Shown: piece by piece, positions 7,927-15,527 of the stretch | How the letters are laid out: the number at the start of each line of letters is the position of its first letter | Numbering within the stretch: the stretch's first letter is position 1 | NCBI GenBank assembly: GCA_021789355.1 | Contig: JAJYJR010000008.1 | Location: 1-30,506 of the forward strand | Length of the DNA: 30,506 bases | Reading direction: 5' to 3' | Source of the DNA: Chloroflexota bacterium | Lineage (GTDB): Bacteria > Chloroflexota > Limnocylindria > Limnocylindrales > CSP1-4 | The notes under the pieces: generated by a model | Database searches by the model: none | What the model was told of the DNA's origin: nothing | The model's input: the letters and a program-made list of their open reading frames with translations, nothing else | Translations under genes and position numbers: made by a program

Positions 7927-8384
7927 AGGTGCAGCTCGTCAACCCGTTCGTCGACGCGGCGATCGAGGTCATCGGCCAGGAGACCGGCGGTCAGCCGACT
8001 CGCGGGTCGCTCGCGGTGCAGGGCAACCCGTACACGACGGAGGACCTGACCGCGGTCGTCGGCATCAGCGGCACGGTCAGGGGCTCGATGTACCTGTCGA
8101 TGTCCACGGCGACCGCGCTCGCGCTCGTCTCGCGGATGCTGGGACAGGCCGTCGAGCAATTCGACGAACTGGCCCAGAGCGGCGTCGCGGAGCTGTCGAA
8201 CGTCGTCGCGGGCACGGCCTCGACGCGGCTCGCCGCGCTCGGCTACGAGACCACGATCACCCCGCCGCTCATGCTGCTCGGCGCGGGCGCCCGGATCTCC
8301 GCGCTCGACCTGCAGCGGCTCGTCGTCGAGCTCGGCACCGCGTGCGGCGAGGTGCGGGTGCACGTGGCGATCCGCGAAGCGTGA
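7923..8384 (+). CDS. cheX: CheX-family CheY-P phosphatase
   Basis: Short CheC/CheX-fold protein of 153 aa. Its start overlaps the cheR stop by 4 bases (ATGA), which settles the start. The phosphatase motif is present: S86-x3-E90-x2-N93 in SGVAELSNVVAG, with Pro114/Pro115 downstream. The N-terminal FVDAAIEVIGQETG helix is typical of CheX. CheX usually dimerises and removes phosphate from CheY. With cheC in the other operon this cluster has two CheY-P phosphatase genes and no CheZ. The 126 bases after it, up to 8510, hold a weak promoter-like element and no strong terminator. Confidence 0.9.
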   Translation: MKVQLVNPFVDAAIEVIGQETGGQPTRGSLAVQGNPYTTEDLTAVVGISGTVRGSMYLSMSTATALALVSRMLGQAVEQFDELAQSGVAELSNVVAGTASTRLAALGYETTITPPLMLLGAGARISALDLQRLVVELGTACGEVRVHVAIREA

Positions 8385-8443
8385 TCCTCACGCTGCGGTG
8401 ATGCCGGGCGGCTCGTCCATCCGGCTCACGGCCGCCTACCACA

Positions 8444-8470
8444 TCGAGTAGTACCCCTGTCTGCCGAACG
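8444..8470 (+). promoter_or_regulatory. weak sigma-28-like promoter before the 8511 regulator
   Basis: TCGA at 8444-8447, a spacer of 15, then GCCGAACG at 8463-8470. The spacing and GCCGA core match the stronger flagellin and cheA elements, but the last three -10 bases and one -35 base differ. It would start transcripts about 30 bases before the GTG at 8511. It could be chance. Confidence 0.3.
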
Positions 8471-8510
8471 GACCTCACACACCGAGTAGGGTGCAGGCAG
8501 ACTTGCCCTC

Positions 8511-9029
8511 GTGGCCCAACCCCTCTGCGACGACGTGTCCGACGCTGCCCGTGCGACCTCCGCACCGACCGCCCTTCCCGATCATCCCGGCGTCGCAGGG
8601 CTGCGCGTGGTCCCGGAGCAGGTCCGACTGCGGACGGAGCAGAGGGCCTCGCGCGGGGTTCGATCGGGCGCGGTTCTCGTCGCGGACGACGACGAGTACG
8701 TGCTGCGCACGATCCTGCGGGTCCTGGACCACACCCGCGCGCGCGTCGTGTCCGCCACGACTGCCGCCGAAGCACTGAGGCGGCTGGATCAGGAGCCGAC
8801 CGTCGCGATCGTCGATCTCGGCCTGCCCGACATGAGTGGCTACGACCTGGCCGTGCGCCTGCGCGAGGCGTCACCTGACCTGCGCCTGCTCGTCCTCACC
8901 GGCCAGCTCCCGGACCGTCGCCGTCTCGCAGCCGCACGCGTCGATCACGTCGTCACGAAGCCGTTCCGGATCGCCCAGCTGCGCGAGGCGGTCCTCGAAC
9001 TGCTCGACGCGGAGCCCGCGACCGGTTGA
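8511..9029 (+). CDS. single-domain response regulator with N-terminal extension
   Basis: A receiver domain occupies about residues 54-168: VLVADDDEYV acidic cluster, phospho-Asp102 in VAIVDLGLPDMSG, LVLTGQ with the conserved Thr, and VVTKPF with the Lys. No DNA-binding or enzymatic output domain follows. The first 50 residues are low complexity (Ala/Arg/Pro/Asp) and may not all be translated: the GTG at 8511 has no good Shine-Dalgarno, but later in-frame starts (for example the GTG near 8607) are no better supported. It is the last plus-strand gene and converges on fliD. It could be a second CheY-like protein or a regulator of another pathway. Confidence 0.8.
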   Translation: MAQPLCDDVSDAARATSAPTALPDHPGVAGLRVVPEQVRLRTEQRASRGVRSGAVLVADDDEYVLRTILRVLDHTRARVVSATTAAEALRRLDQEPTVAIVDLGLPDMSGYDLAVRLREASPDLRLLVLTGQLPDRRRLAAARVDHVVTKPFRIAQLREAVLELLDAEPATG

Positions 9030-9072
9030 CCGAGATGCTGACGGTGGTCTGAGCAGGGCTCCGCGGCCGAGA

Positions 9073-9086
9073 CCGGGATCACCCGG
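9073..9086. terminator. possible bidirectional terminator between converging genes
   Basis: CCGGG and CCCGG pair around an ATCA loop. The flanks, GGCTCCG on the left and CGGAGGCC on the right, can extend the structure. It lies in the 83-base gap between the stops of the plus-strand regulator and minus-strand fliD, where a shared terminator is expected. The stem is short and there is no T-tract. Confidence 0.35.
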
Positions 9087-9112
9087 CGGAGGCCACGGGC
9101 TGCGTCGTCCGC

Positions 9113-10987
9113 CTACGATCCCGAGGTGCTGCTCGGGCTGGTCGACGACGGACCGGAGGAGCTCGACGACCCGGACAGGCCGCCGCCAATCATCGCGGCG
9201 GAGGATGCCGTCACCGACTGCGACTCTGTCTGAAGCTGCGCCAGCAGCGCCTCCATGTTCGCGTACTTCGCCTCGAGCGCGGCCTGCACCCCGGCCTCGC
9301 GCTCCTGCTCATCCGCCTCCTGCCGACTCAGGTCGCTCAGCTGGCTCGTGATGCTCGTCTGCACGGACGGGTAGTAGCCGTCGCTCGGATCGGTCAACGC
9401 CTGCAGCTGCGTCACGAGCGGCTGCATCGCGCCGGTCGCGTCGTCGAGGAGTTGCGCGACCCGTTGCGGGTCCGCATTGAGGGCCTGCTGGAGCGTGCCC
9501 TGGTCGAGCGTGAGGCGGTTCGTCGATCCGGTCGGCGAGCCGACGGCACCGGTGGAGATGCCGATCGACGCCAGCGAGTTCAGCGTGCCGGTGAGGCCGG
9601 AGACAGGCTGCGTCACGAGGCTGCGCAGGCCCAGGAACAGCGAGGCCACCTGGAAATCGTTCGCCAGTGGGCCGGAGCTCCCTGCCTGGCCCGGCGTGCC
9701 CGGAGTGACCTGCGTCAGCTTGTCGAGCGTGTCGCCGAGGCTGTTGAAGCTCGAGACGAAATCGTTGATGGACTGGGTGATCCCGTCGGTGTCGACACCC
9801 ACCGCCAGGGTCTCGGTCGTGCCGGACGGCGATTGAGCGAGCAGGTCGAGCGTGACACCGGCGATGGCGTTTGTGACGGCGTTGCTCGTGCTGTACACGG
9901 TCTGTCCGTTGACCGTCACCTGGGCGGCCTGGCCAAGCGTCTGGGCGGCCGTCGTGCCGGGCGCCAGGCCGAGCGCCTGCGCCAGCCCGCCGGTCCCGTT
10001 CGAATCGGTGATCGAGATCGCCTGCGTGCCGGTCGAGGTGCTCGTCAGGACGAGCCTGTCGTTCGTTCGGTCGAGCGACGCGACCACGCCGGCCTGCATG
10101 CCGTTGATCCGGGTGATCAGCGTGCTCAGCGAGTCCGACGACGTGTCGTACGCAATGCCTACGCCGTTGACCGTGAGCGTGCCGGTCATCGGCGTGGAGG
10201 ACAGTCCGGAGAGGAACGCCTGGTCGAGCGGGTTCGTCGTGCTGACGACGCCCAGCGCGGACGTGCCCGTGAGCGTCGGGTCCGCCGAGCTGGTACCGAG
10301 CGTCGCGAGGCCGAGGATCCCGGCCGCGTTGCTCGTGTCGCCCCCCGCACCGAAGCTGATCCGGTGCACGGCGCCACCGTCGCTCACCGCGATCTGGACG
10401 CGGTTGCCGACGATCGACGTCGTCACGGTGCCGCCGCTCGAGAGCTTCGACGCAACCGCGTCATGGATCTGCTGCAGGACGGACTGGAGGTCCTGCATCG
10501 GATCGACGTTGATCGTCGTCACGGTGCCGTCGACGACGACGGAGAAGGTGCCCGCGGTGATCTGGCCCGGCAGGTTCAGGCCGGAGATCGGCTGCGTCGG
10601 GTCGCTCGCGATCGTATCGGTAATCGGCGTGGCGAGGGCGTTGACCGAGCGAGCCACGGTCGCCGTCGCCAGGTGATCGACGCTGACCTGGTACTGGCCG
10701 GCGACCGCGTCGTTGGAGGCCGTGGCGGTGAGAATGGATGGATCGGACGAGGTCGCGCTGCGGCCCGAGCCCGCGCCGGTGACGGTGAACGCCTGCGCTT
10801 TCGCGAGCAGGTCGTTCAGCGCCGCCTGCACCGTCGTGTAGGCCGTCTGCTCGGACTGCAGCGCAGCCTGCCGGGACTGCATCTGGAGCAGCGGCTGCTT
10901 CTCGATGTCCATGAGCGCCGAGATGATGCTCGACGTGTTGAGCCCCGAGGCAACGCCGCCGAACTGGATGATGGGCGTGCTGGCCAT
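9113..10987 (-). CDS. fliD: flagellar filament cap protein FliD (HAP2)
   Basis: Caps the growing filament and folds flagellin subunits at the tip. The N-terminus has the FliD signature FGGVASGLNTSSII followed by a heptad-rich helix (IEKQPLLQMQSRQAAL). The middle is made of Thr/Ser/Gly-rich beta domains. The C-terminal helical region (YYPSVQTSITSQLSDLSRQEADEQER, quoted in part: SITSQLSDLSRQEADEQ) mirrors the N-terminal coiled coil. At 624 aa it is on the long side of normal. The last 25 or so residues are almost all Ser, Gly, Thr and Pro, an odd tail. AGGAGA lies 5 bases before the ATG. It follows fliS on the same strand, the usual arrangement. Confidence 0.96.
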   Translation of the reverse strand: MASTPIIQFGGVASGLNTSSIISALMDIEKQPLLQMQSRQAALQSEQTAYTTVQAALNDLLAKAQAFTVTGAGSGRSATSSDPSILTATASNDAVAGQYQVSVDHLATATVARSVNALATPITDTIASDPTQPISGLNLPGQITAGTFSVVVDGTVTTINVDPMQDLQSVLQQIHDAVASKLSSGGTVTTSIVGNRVQIAVSDGGAVHRISFGAGGDTSNAAGILGLATLGTSSADPTLTGTSALGVVSTTNPLDQAFLSGLSSTPMTGTLTVNGVGIAYDTSSDSLSTLITRINGMQAGVVASLDRTNDRLVLTSTSTGTQAISITDSNGTGGLAQALGLAPGTTAAQTLGQAAQVTVNGQTVYSTSNAVTNAIAGVTLDLLAQSPSGTTETLAVGVDTDGITQSINDFVSSFNSLGDTLDKLTQVTPGTPGQAGSSGPLANDFQVASLFLGLRSLVTQPVSGLTGTLNSLASIGISTGAVGSPTGSTNRLTLDQGTLQQALNADPQRVAQLLDDATGAMQPLVTQLQALTDPSDGYYPSVQTSITSQLSDLSRQEADEQEREAGVQAALEAKYANMEALLAQLQTESQSVTASSAAMIGGGLSGSSSSSGPSSTSPSSTSGS

Positions 10988-11033
10988 GATCTCTCCTGCC
11001 GCGGCTCGCCGTGTGCGAGGCCTGCCACGTGAG

Positions 11034-11061
11034 GAGTCGGAGGGATCGAGGCGTGGCTTGA
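11034..11061 (-). promoter_or_regulatory. weak sigma-28-like promoter candidate for fliD
   Basis: On the minus strand TCAA (11061-11058), a 16-base spacer, then TCCGACTC (11041-11034). The -35 and the CCGA core resemble the fliC and flgM elements, but the -10 is degraded. It overlaps the end region of fliS. fliD is a late, sigma-28-type gene in many bacteria, which is the only added support. Confidence 0.25.
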
Positions 11062-11062
11062 A

Positions 11063-11503
11063 TCAAACGCCGGGAACGGCCGCCGTGCCAGCGGCATTGC
11101 GGGCGGGTGGCGCCGGATGCACGGGCGTTGGGCTCGGGGACTGTGCGGCGGCGGCCTGCCAGGCCGGCAGGAGTTCGCGGAGCATTCCGAGGACCTCCCG
11201 CGCCGGCTGCGGGTCCTTCGCGACGTTGCCGGCGACGAGGCGGTCGAGCATGAACGCGTAGAGCTGATCGAGCTGGCCGGCGATGGGGCCGACGGAATGG
11301 TCGAGCGCTCCGCGCAGTGCGACGACGATCTCCTGGGCGCGCACCGATGCGGCGTGGGCGGCCGGGATGTCGCGCCGCTCGAGGGCCGCGACGTTGGCGA
11401 GCGCCTGACGGATCGCCCCCTGGTAGAGGAGAACGACCCGGGCTGCCGGGGACGCCGTCGTGATCTGCGTTGTGCGGTACGCGGCCGCTGGATCGAACGT
11501 CAT
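11063..11503 (-). CDS. fliS: flagellin export chaperone FliS
   Basis: Cytosolic chaperone that binds the flagellin C-terminus and keeps it unfolded for export; in some bacteria it also binds FliW. The 146-aa protein opens with the family pattern YRTTQITTASPAARVVLLYQGAI and continues as a helical bundle with LYAFMLDRLVAGN and LRELLPAW. The last 25 residues are a Pro/Ala tail outside the FliS core. It lies between flagellin, from which a strong terminator separates it, and fliD, 75 bases downstream. The GGAG upstream is about 12 bases from the ATG, so ribosome binding may be modest. Its promoter is not evident. Confidence 0.94.
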   Translation of the reverse strand: MTFDPAAAYRTTQITTASPAARVVLLYQGAIRQALANVAALERRDIPAAHAASVRAQEIVVALRGALDHSVGPIAGQLDQLYAFMLDRLVAGNVAKDPQPAREVLGMLRELLPAWQAAAAQSPSPTPVHPAPPARNAAGTAAVPGV

Positions 11504-11542
11504 GGCTGCCGCCGGCTCCAGAGTGACTGTCCGTGATATCGA

Positions 11543-11573
11543 GGAGGGACCGGCGACTCTCGCCGGTCCCTCC
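11543..11573 (-). terminator. flagellin terminator, perfect 14-bp stem
   Basis: GGAGGGACCGGCGA and its exact complement enclose a 3-base loop, 34 bases after the fliC stop on the minus strand. The stem is the strongest hairpin noticed in the window and separates fliC from fliS. No long T-run follows. It would also protect the 3' end of an abundant flagellin mRNA. Confidence 0.8.
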
Positions 11574-11606
11574 GACTTGCCGAGCAGCGCCGGGGAGCGC
11601 TCTCGC

Positions 11607-12488
11607 CTACTGGAGGAGCTTGAGGACGGTCTGTGGTGCCTGGTTCGCCTGGGCGAGGATCGCCGTGCCCGCCTGCTGCAGGATCTGCAGCTTCGTGAAG
11701 TTCACCATCTCGCTCGCGACGTCGAGGTCCTGGATCCGCGACTGCGACGCGGACAGGTTCTCGGATGCCACACCGAGGCTGTTGATGGTGTGCTCCAGAC
11801 GGTTCTGGGAGGCGCCGAACTCGCCACGGGCGGTGCTGACCGCCTGGATGGCCGTGTCGATGCCCGAGATGAGGCTGTTGTAGTCGCTGTTCGAGGCGCT
11901 CGAGATGGCGGTGAACGACCCGTCGGCGGAGCTGCTCATGATGGAGCTCAGGAGCGAGGAGTTCGTCCCGAAGAGCGAGTTGACATCCTGCTTCCCGAAG
12001 GTGACCGTCAGGGTGTCGCTGCCGTTCGCGCCGATCTGCAGCGTGACGTTCCCACTCGTGCCGGCCGTGCCGTCGAGCAGCTGGATGCCGTTGAACTGCG
12101 TCGTGGACGTGTCGCGATTGATCTCGCTCGCGAGCGCCGCCATCTCGTCGCCGACGCTCTGGAGATCGCTGCTCCCGAGGGTGCCGTTCGAGGCCTCGAC
12201 CGCCAGCTCGCGCATGCGCTGGAGCATCGCCTGGACCTCGTTCAGCGCGCCCTCGGCCGTCTGGATCATCGAGATCCCGTCCTGCGCGTTGCGCTGCGCC
12301 TGGTTCAGGCCGTTGACCTGGGCTTCGAGGTTCTGGCTGATCGCCAGACCGGCCGCGTCATCGGCGGCGCGGTTGATCCGCAGGCCGCTCGACAGCTTCT
12401 CGACGCTCTTCGAGTACTGAAGCGACAGGGAGCTGAGGTTCCGCTGTGCCGTCAGTGCATCGATGTTCGTGTTGATCACAGTGCTCAT
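11607..12488 (-). CDS. fliC: flagellin FliC
   Basis: Filament subunit. Both conserved D0/D1 ends are present: N-terminal MSTVINTNIDALTAQRNL, then LSSGLRINRAADDAAGLAIS and NAQDGISMIQTAEGALNEV; C-terminal ARGEFGASQNRLEHTINSL and ASEMVNFTKLQILQQAGTAI, ending QTVLKLLQ. At 293 aa the variable D2/D3 part is nearly absent (about residues 140-200, Ser/Gly/Thr/Asn-rich), so this is a short flagellin; the Ser/Thr there are possible glycan sites. TTGGAGG sits 6 bases before the ATG. It is monocistronic: its own sigma-28-like promoter and structured leader lie upstream and a strong hairpin downstream. It is the probable target of FliS, FliW and CsrA. Confidence 0.98.
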   Translation of the reverse strand: MSTVINTNIDALTAQRNLSSLSLQYSKSVEKLSSGLRINRAADDAAGLAISQNLEAQVNGLNQAQRNAQDGISMIQTAEGALNEVQAMLQRMRELAVEASNGTLGSSDLQSVGDEMAALASEINRDTSTTQFNGIQLLDGTAGTSGNVTLQIGANGSDTLTVTFGKQDVNSLFGTNSSLLSSIMSSSADGSFTAISSASNSDYNSLISGIDTAIQAVSTARGEFGASQNRLEHTINSLGVASENLSASQSRIQDLDVASEMVNFTKLQILQQAGTAILAQANQAPQTVLKLLQ

Positions 12489-12489
12489 G

Positions 12490-12537
12490 TTGGGCCTCCA
12501 AGCCGCTGAGCCGTGTCATCCGGGCGTCCATGCCCGG
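12490..12537 (-). promoter_or_regulatory. flagellin leader with CsrA-type hairpin and GGA in the Shine-Dalgarno
   Basis: On the minus strand CCGGGC (12537-12532) and GCCCGG (12525-12520) form a perfect 6-bp stem presenting AUGGAC in the loop. A GGA in a hexaloop is the preferred CsrA/RsmA ligand. A second GGA lies in the Shine-Dalgarno GGAGG (12499-12495), itself inside a 4-bp TTGG/CCAA stem next to the ATG. One hairpin site plus one site over the ribosome-binding site is the known layout of the Bacillus hag leader. csrA and fliW lie at 15528-16357. Binding itself is inferred. Confidence 0.65.
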
Positions 12538-12538
12538 T

Positions 12539-12555
12539 GCGGAGTGAGTCTCCGC
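12539..12555 (-). other. 5'-terminal hairpin of the flagellin mRNA
   Basis: GCGGAG (12555-12550) and CTCCGC (12544-12539) enclose an ACTCA loop. From the promoter position, transcription should start near 12555-12557, so this stem would sit at the very 5' end, where hairpins stabilise mRNAs. An overlapping alternative pairing exists with CTCCGC at 12562-12557 if the transcript starts earlier. Confidence 0.4.
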
Positions 12556-12562
12556 AGCGGAG

Positions 12563-12589
12563 GTATCGGCGCCCGTCGTCGTGACTTGA
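12563..12589 (-). promoter_or_regulatory. sigma-28-like promoter of fliC
   Basis: On the minus strand TCAA (12589-12586), exactly 15 bases, then GCCGATAC (12570-12563). Seven of eight -10 bases and three of four -35 bases match TAAA-N15-GCCGATAA. Best sigma-28 match found. It gives a leader of about 67 bases. The sigma factor itself is encoded at 20216-21286. Confidence 0.85.
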
Positions 12590-12608
12590 GCAGGGACTCG
12601 CGCGACCT

Positions 12609-14618
12609 TCAGGCCGCCCGCTGCGCGCCAGGTCGAGCGAGGGGCGTGGCCACGGCCCGGTTCAGGCGGCCGACCCGCAGGCCGGCGGCTCGCGCGCAGC
12701 TCCACCATCGGGCGTCGGGCACGAGCGACGGACGAAGCGCCGGGGGCAGCGCGCGGAGTCCGGCCGGCCAGGCGTCGGTACCGGGCGCGGGCGCGTCGTC
12801 AACCGCCACGTCGCCGTCGTCGTCGCTCCCATCCGCGCGGGACCGCCGGCCGGCAACGTACTCGAGGCGCGCGGCGATCGCCGCCGTGATCAGCGAGGCG
12901 ACGTGATCTGGCGCAAACGCGGCGTCCGGCGGCAGGGGCGCGATCCACTCCCCTTCGCACGCCGCCAGCAGCACCTCGCTCATGCGCGCGTGGCCGTCTG
13001 CAGTGCCCGACGCGTCCAAGGACGCGTCCTCGACCGGGGCCTCGACGAGGCGTACGCGTCGGTCGGCGCCGACGACGGCCGAGACGGCCTGAGCGACGTG
13101 GGGAGCAGTGCCCTCCAGCCCGACGAGGACCTCGATCCGTGGGTAGCGCTGCTCGAGTGCGGACCGCAGTGCCTCGGGCAGCGTGAGCGCGGCGCGGTCG
13201 CCTGAGACGAGTATCGGCACGCTCACGAGCGGCGCGTCGACCCGCGTGGACCAGCACACGTCGCGCCCGGCCCGCAGCTCCTCGAGATCCTTCGTCAGGA
13301 GGGCGACCTCGAGGCGTTCGGCGTGCCGCTGCTCGAGGGCGGCCTGCCAGCGCGGCTCAGCGGCGGCCAGCTCCGGCGACCCAAGCGCGTACCGTCGCCC
13401 CTGCGAGGCCCGTCCCGCGTGCTCGGCCGCCCATCGATACGCGTCACTCCACTCGTGCGCGCGCTGCCGCACGTCGTAGTCCCCGAGCACCCGCTCGCGC
13501 GCGCGTCCGGCCATGTCCTCGCGCAGCGAGCGCGAAGACACGAGGCGTTCGAGATGCGCCCGCCACTCGCGCCCGCTCCCGGCCAGCAGTCCGTCGACCC
13601 CGTGCCGGATCACGTCGTAGGGGCCGCCGAACGGAGTACGCGACGCCACGGTCGCCGCCCCAGCCAGGCTGTACTCCAGCCAGTGGAGTTCCGAACGCGC
13701 CAGGTCGTACTTGTCGCCGAGAACCGGCGCGAGGCCGATGTCGGGGCCGGCCTCGACCAGGCTCCGGGCGAAGGCCGGCACGCCCGAAACGTGGGGGAGG
13801 ACCTCGTCCACCGCCGCCACGACCGATGGCCGGTCCGAACCGAGCCAGATCCTCCGGCCTCGTGGATGCCTGCGCACGAGCGCGTCGACCGCCGGGCGGC
13901 AGACCGCGTAATGCCCCATGCGCTCGACCCCGCCGTAGAACAGGATCCGGGGATCGCCGGGGAGATCCGGCACCCGCGCCGCGGATGCGTACCACTCGGG
14001 ATCCACCGCGTTCCGGACCACACGAACGACATCCGAATGGCGGCGCAGCCTGCCCGCCAGCACCGGTGTGGTCGTCGTCACGAGGTCCGCGCGTCGAACG
14101 ATCCGCTCGACGAGGTCACGCTCGGGCGCCGACCGCCGCGAGATCCCGTTCCACCTGGAGGCCGAGAGCAGATCGTCGTCGGTCTCGTACATCAGCGCCC
14201 GCCCGCGCAGGACCGACGGGTCACGGTCGATCAGGTCGGCAAGCGCCCGCACCACTGGTTCGCTCGGGCCCTGAAGGCGATGGCCGGCGGAGGAACAGTG
14301 CTCGGCCGCGGTCTCCCGGTCCGGTCCAGCCGTGTCGCAGTCGGCGCAGACCCAGGACGTAGCGTACGTGCGGCGGAAGACGACGACATCTGCCCAATCG
14401 ATGGGATCGAGGTCAGGCAGGGCGGATCCTTCACGAACCGCCGCCAGAGCCGCATCGGGATCGTGTGCGAGAGCAGCCGGGACGCGTGCGGCGACGTTCC
14501 ACGGCCGCAGCTCGACGCCGAGCTCGGCAAGCCATGGCCGGTACAGACCGAAGCGGTAGAAGTCGCAGACACCGCTCTCCACGCTGCCCACGACGAGGAC
14601 GTGCACGTCCGCCGTCAT
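12609..14618 (-). CDS. two-domain glycosyltransferase, flagellin glycosylation candidate
   Basis: A GT4-like GT-B enzyme fused to a degenerate GT2-like domain. Residues 1-400: Rossmann-type N-terminus, YETDDDLL at 145-152, then the donor-binding half with ILFYGGVERMGHY, DIGLAPVLGDKYDLARSELHWLEYSLAG (in parts: LHWLEYSLAG) and HGVDGLLAG. Residues about 470-600: PLVSVPILVSGDRA with ALEQRYPRIEVLVG, a GT-A-like pattern without a clear DxD. An insert at 91-113 has C-x2-C-x12-H-x5-H, the spacing of a C2H2 zinc finger. The frame stays open to 14834, but that part is Arg-rich and overlaps the upstream gene, so the ATG at 14618 (TADVHVLVVG) is chosen. The gene lies directly before fliC on the same strand. 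Confidence 0.85.
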   Translation of the reverse strand: MTADVHVLVVGSVESGVCDFYRFGLYRPWLAELGVELRPWNVAARVPAALAHDPDAALAAVREGSALPDLDPIDWADVVVFRRTYATSWVCADCDTAGPDRETAAEHCSSAGHRLQGPSEPVVRALADLIDRDPSVLRGRALMYETDDDLLSASRWNGISRRSAPERDLVERIVRRADLVTTTTPVLAGRLRRHSDVVRVVRNAVDPEWYASAARVPDLPGDPRILFYGGVERMGHYAVCRPAVDALVRRHPRGRRIWLGSDRPSVVAAVDEVLPHVSGVPAFARSLVEAGPDIGLAPVLGDKYDLARSELHWLEYSLAGAATVASRTPFGGPYDVIRHGVDGLLAGSGREWRAHLERLVSSRSLREDMAGRARERVLGDYDVRQRAHEWSDAYRWAAEHAGRASQGRRYALGSPELAAAEPRWQAALEQRHAERLEVALLTKDLEELRAGRDVCWSTRVDAPLVSVPILVSGDRAALTLPEALRSALEQRYPRIEVLVGLEGTAPHVAQAVSAVVGADRRVRLVEAPVEDASLDASGTADGHARMSEVLLAACEGEWIAPLPPDAAFAPDHVASLITAAIAARLEYVAGRRSRADGSDDDGDVAVDDAPAPGTDAWPAGLRALPPALRPSLVPDARWWSCARAAGLRVGRLNRAVATPLARPGAQRAA

Positions 14619-14706
14619 GTGGCGGCAACCCCGGCTGCTCGCGTCGGACCTATCGTGACGGCGTCGCGGGCCTGCGCGGTGCCGGGCCGCGCGGCGACGG
14701 CCGGCA

Positions 14707-15468
14707 TCACGGCGCGGTGAGCGCGGGCGCGGGCAGCGAGCGTGCCGACGTGAGCCAGGCGCCGTGCTTCCGTGCCAGGTAGTCCCAGACCTCGCCGATC
14801 CGCTCGGATGCCTCCGTGTTGCGGCTCTGCCCACCCGAGATCCGGTACAGGTACTCGGTCGTGCCGCACTTGCGGAACGTGAAGCCCGCCCTCGCCGCCC
14901 GCAGCCAGAAGTCCCAGTCCTCGTACCCGAGCCGCATGTTCTCGTCGAACCCGCCGGTCACCTCCCATACCCGGCGGCGGAACATCGCCCCTGCGTTGAC
15001 GTAGTTGCGCTGCCGAAGGAGATCGACGTCGAACTCGGGGAAGGCCGCGCGCTGGTTGACGGCACCGAAGAACCGCGAATCGGCGTAGGCGACGTCCGCC
15101 GGGCCGTACTTGAGCGTTCGCCACAGCTGGTGAATGTAGTTCGGGGCCATCCTGTCGTCGGCCCCGACGCAGACCACGTACCGGCTCGAGAACGCCGCGA
15201 TCCCGGCGTTCATGGCCGCGCTCGTCTTCCGGTTCGTCGGCAGTCGCAGACCGCGAACGTCCGTGATCGTCCGCTGCAGGCGCTCGATGACCTCCCAGCT
15301 GTCGTCGGTGCTCGCGTCGTCCACGATGCACACGGCGTATCGACAGCTCGTGCGGCTGGCACGGATGGAATCCACCAGCTCGTCCAGGTACCGCCCGTGG
15401 TTGAAGCAGGGGACGACGACGAGGAGCTCGAGCAGGTCCTCGTTGGTTCGTCGTTCAGGCAGCTGCAC
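14707..15468 (-). CDS. family 2 glycosyltransferase, flagellin glycosylation candidate
   Basis: GT-A fold inverting transferase that moves a sugar from a nucleotide donor. Seen: VVPCFNHGRYLDELVDSI, IVDDASTDDSWEV (donor-base binding), NAGIAAFSSRYVVCVGADDRM with the metal-binding ADD around residue 104, and a late GYEDWDFWLR acid motif. No membrane segment. The GTG at 15468 is chosen because GGAGGTG ends 5 bases upstream and the fold starts right after it. An ATG at 15531 overlapping the csrA stop (ATGA) is the alternative and would add 21 residues. Sitting between csrA and the second transferase in a flagellar operon, flagellin is the likely acceptor, but other surface glycans are possible. 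Confidence 0.9.
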   Translation of the reverse strand: MQLPERRTNEDLLELLVVVPCFNHGRYLDELVDSIRASRTSCRYAVCIVDDASTDDSWEVIERLQRTITDVRGLRLPTNRKTSAAMNAGIAAFSSRYVVCVGADDRMAPNYIHQLWRTLKYGPADVAYADSRFFGAVNQRAAFPEFDVDLLRQRNYVNAGAMFRRRVWEVTGGFDENMRLGYEDWDFWLRAARAGFTFRKCGTTEYLYRISGGQSRNTEASERIGEVWDYLARKHGAWLTSARSLPAPALTAP

Positions 15469-15527
15469 GCCCGCACCTCCGACCAGTCGTCCGTCGCCCG
15501 TCCCTGGCGGACGGCGAGACGCCCCGA

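Noticed and set aside
14619..14834. 72-residue N-terminal extension of the two-domain glycosyltransferase.
   Set aside because: Arg-rich, no domain, and it overlaps the end of the upstream GT2 gene. The ATG at 14618 begins a typical fold.
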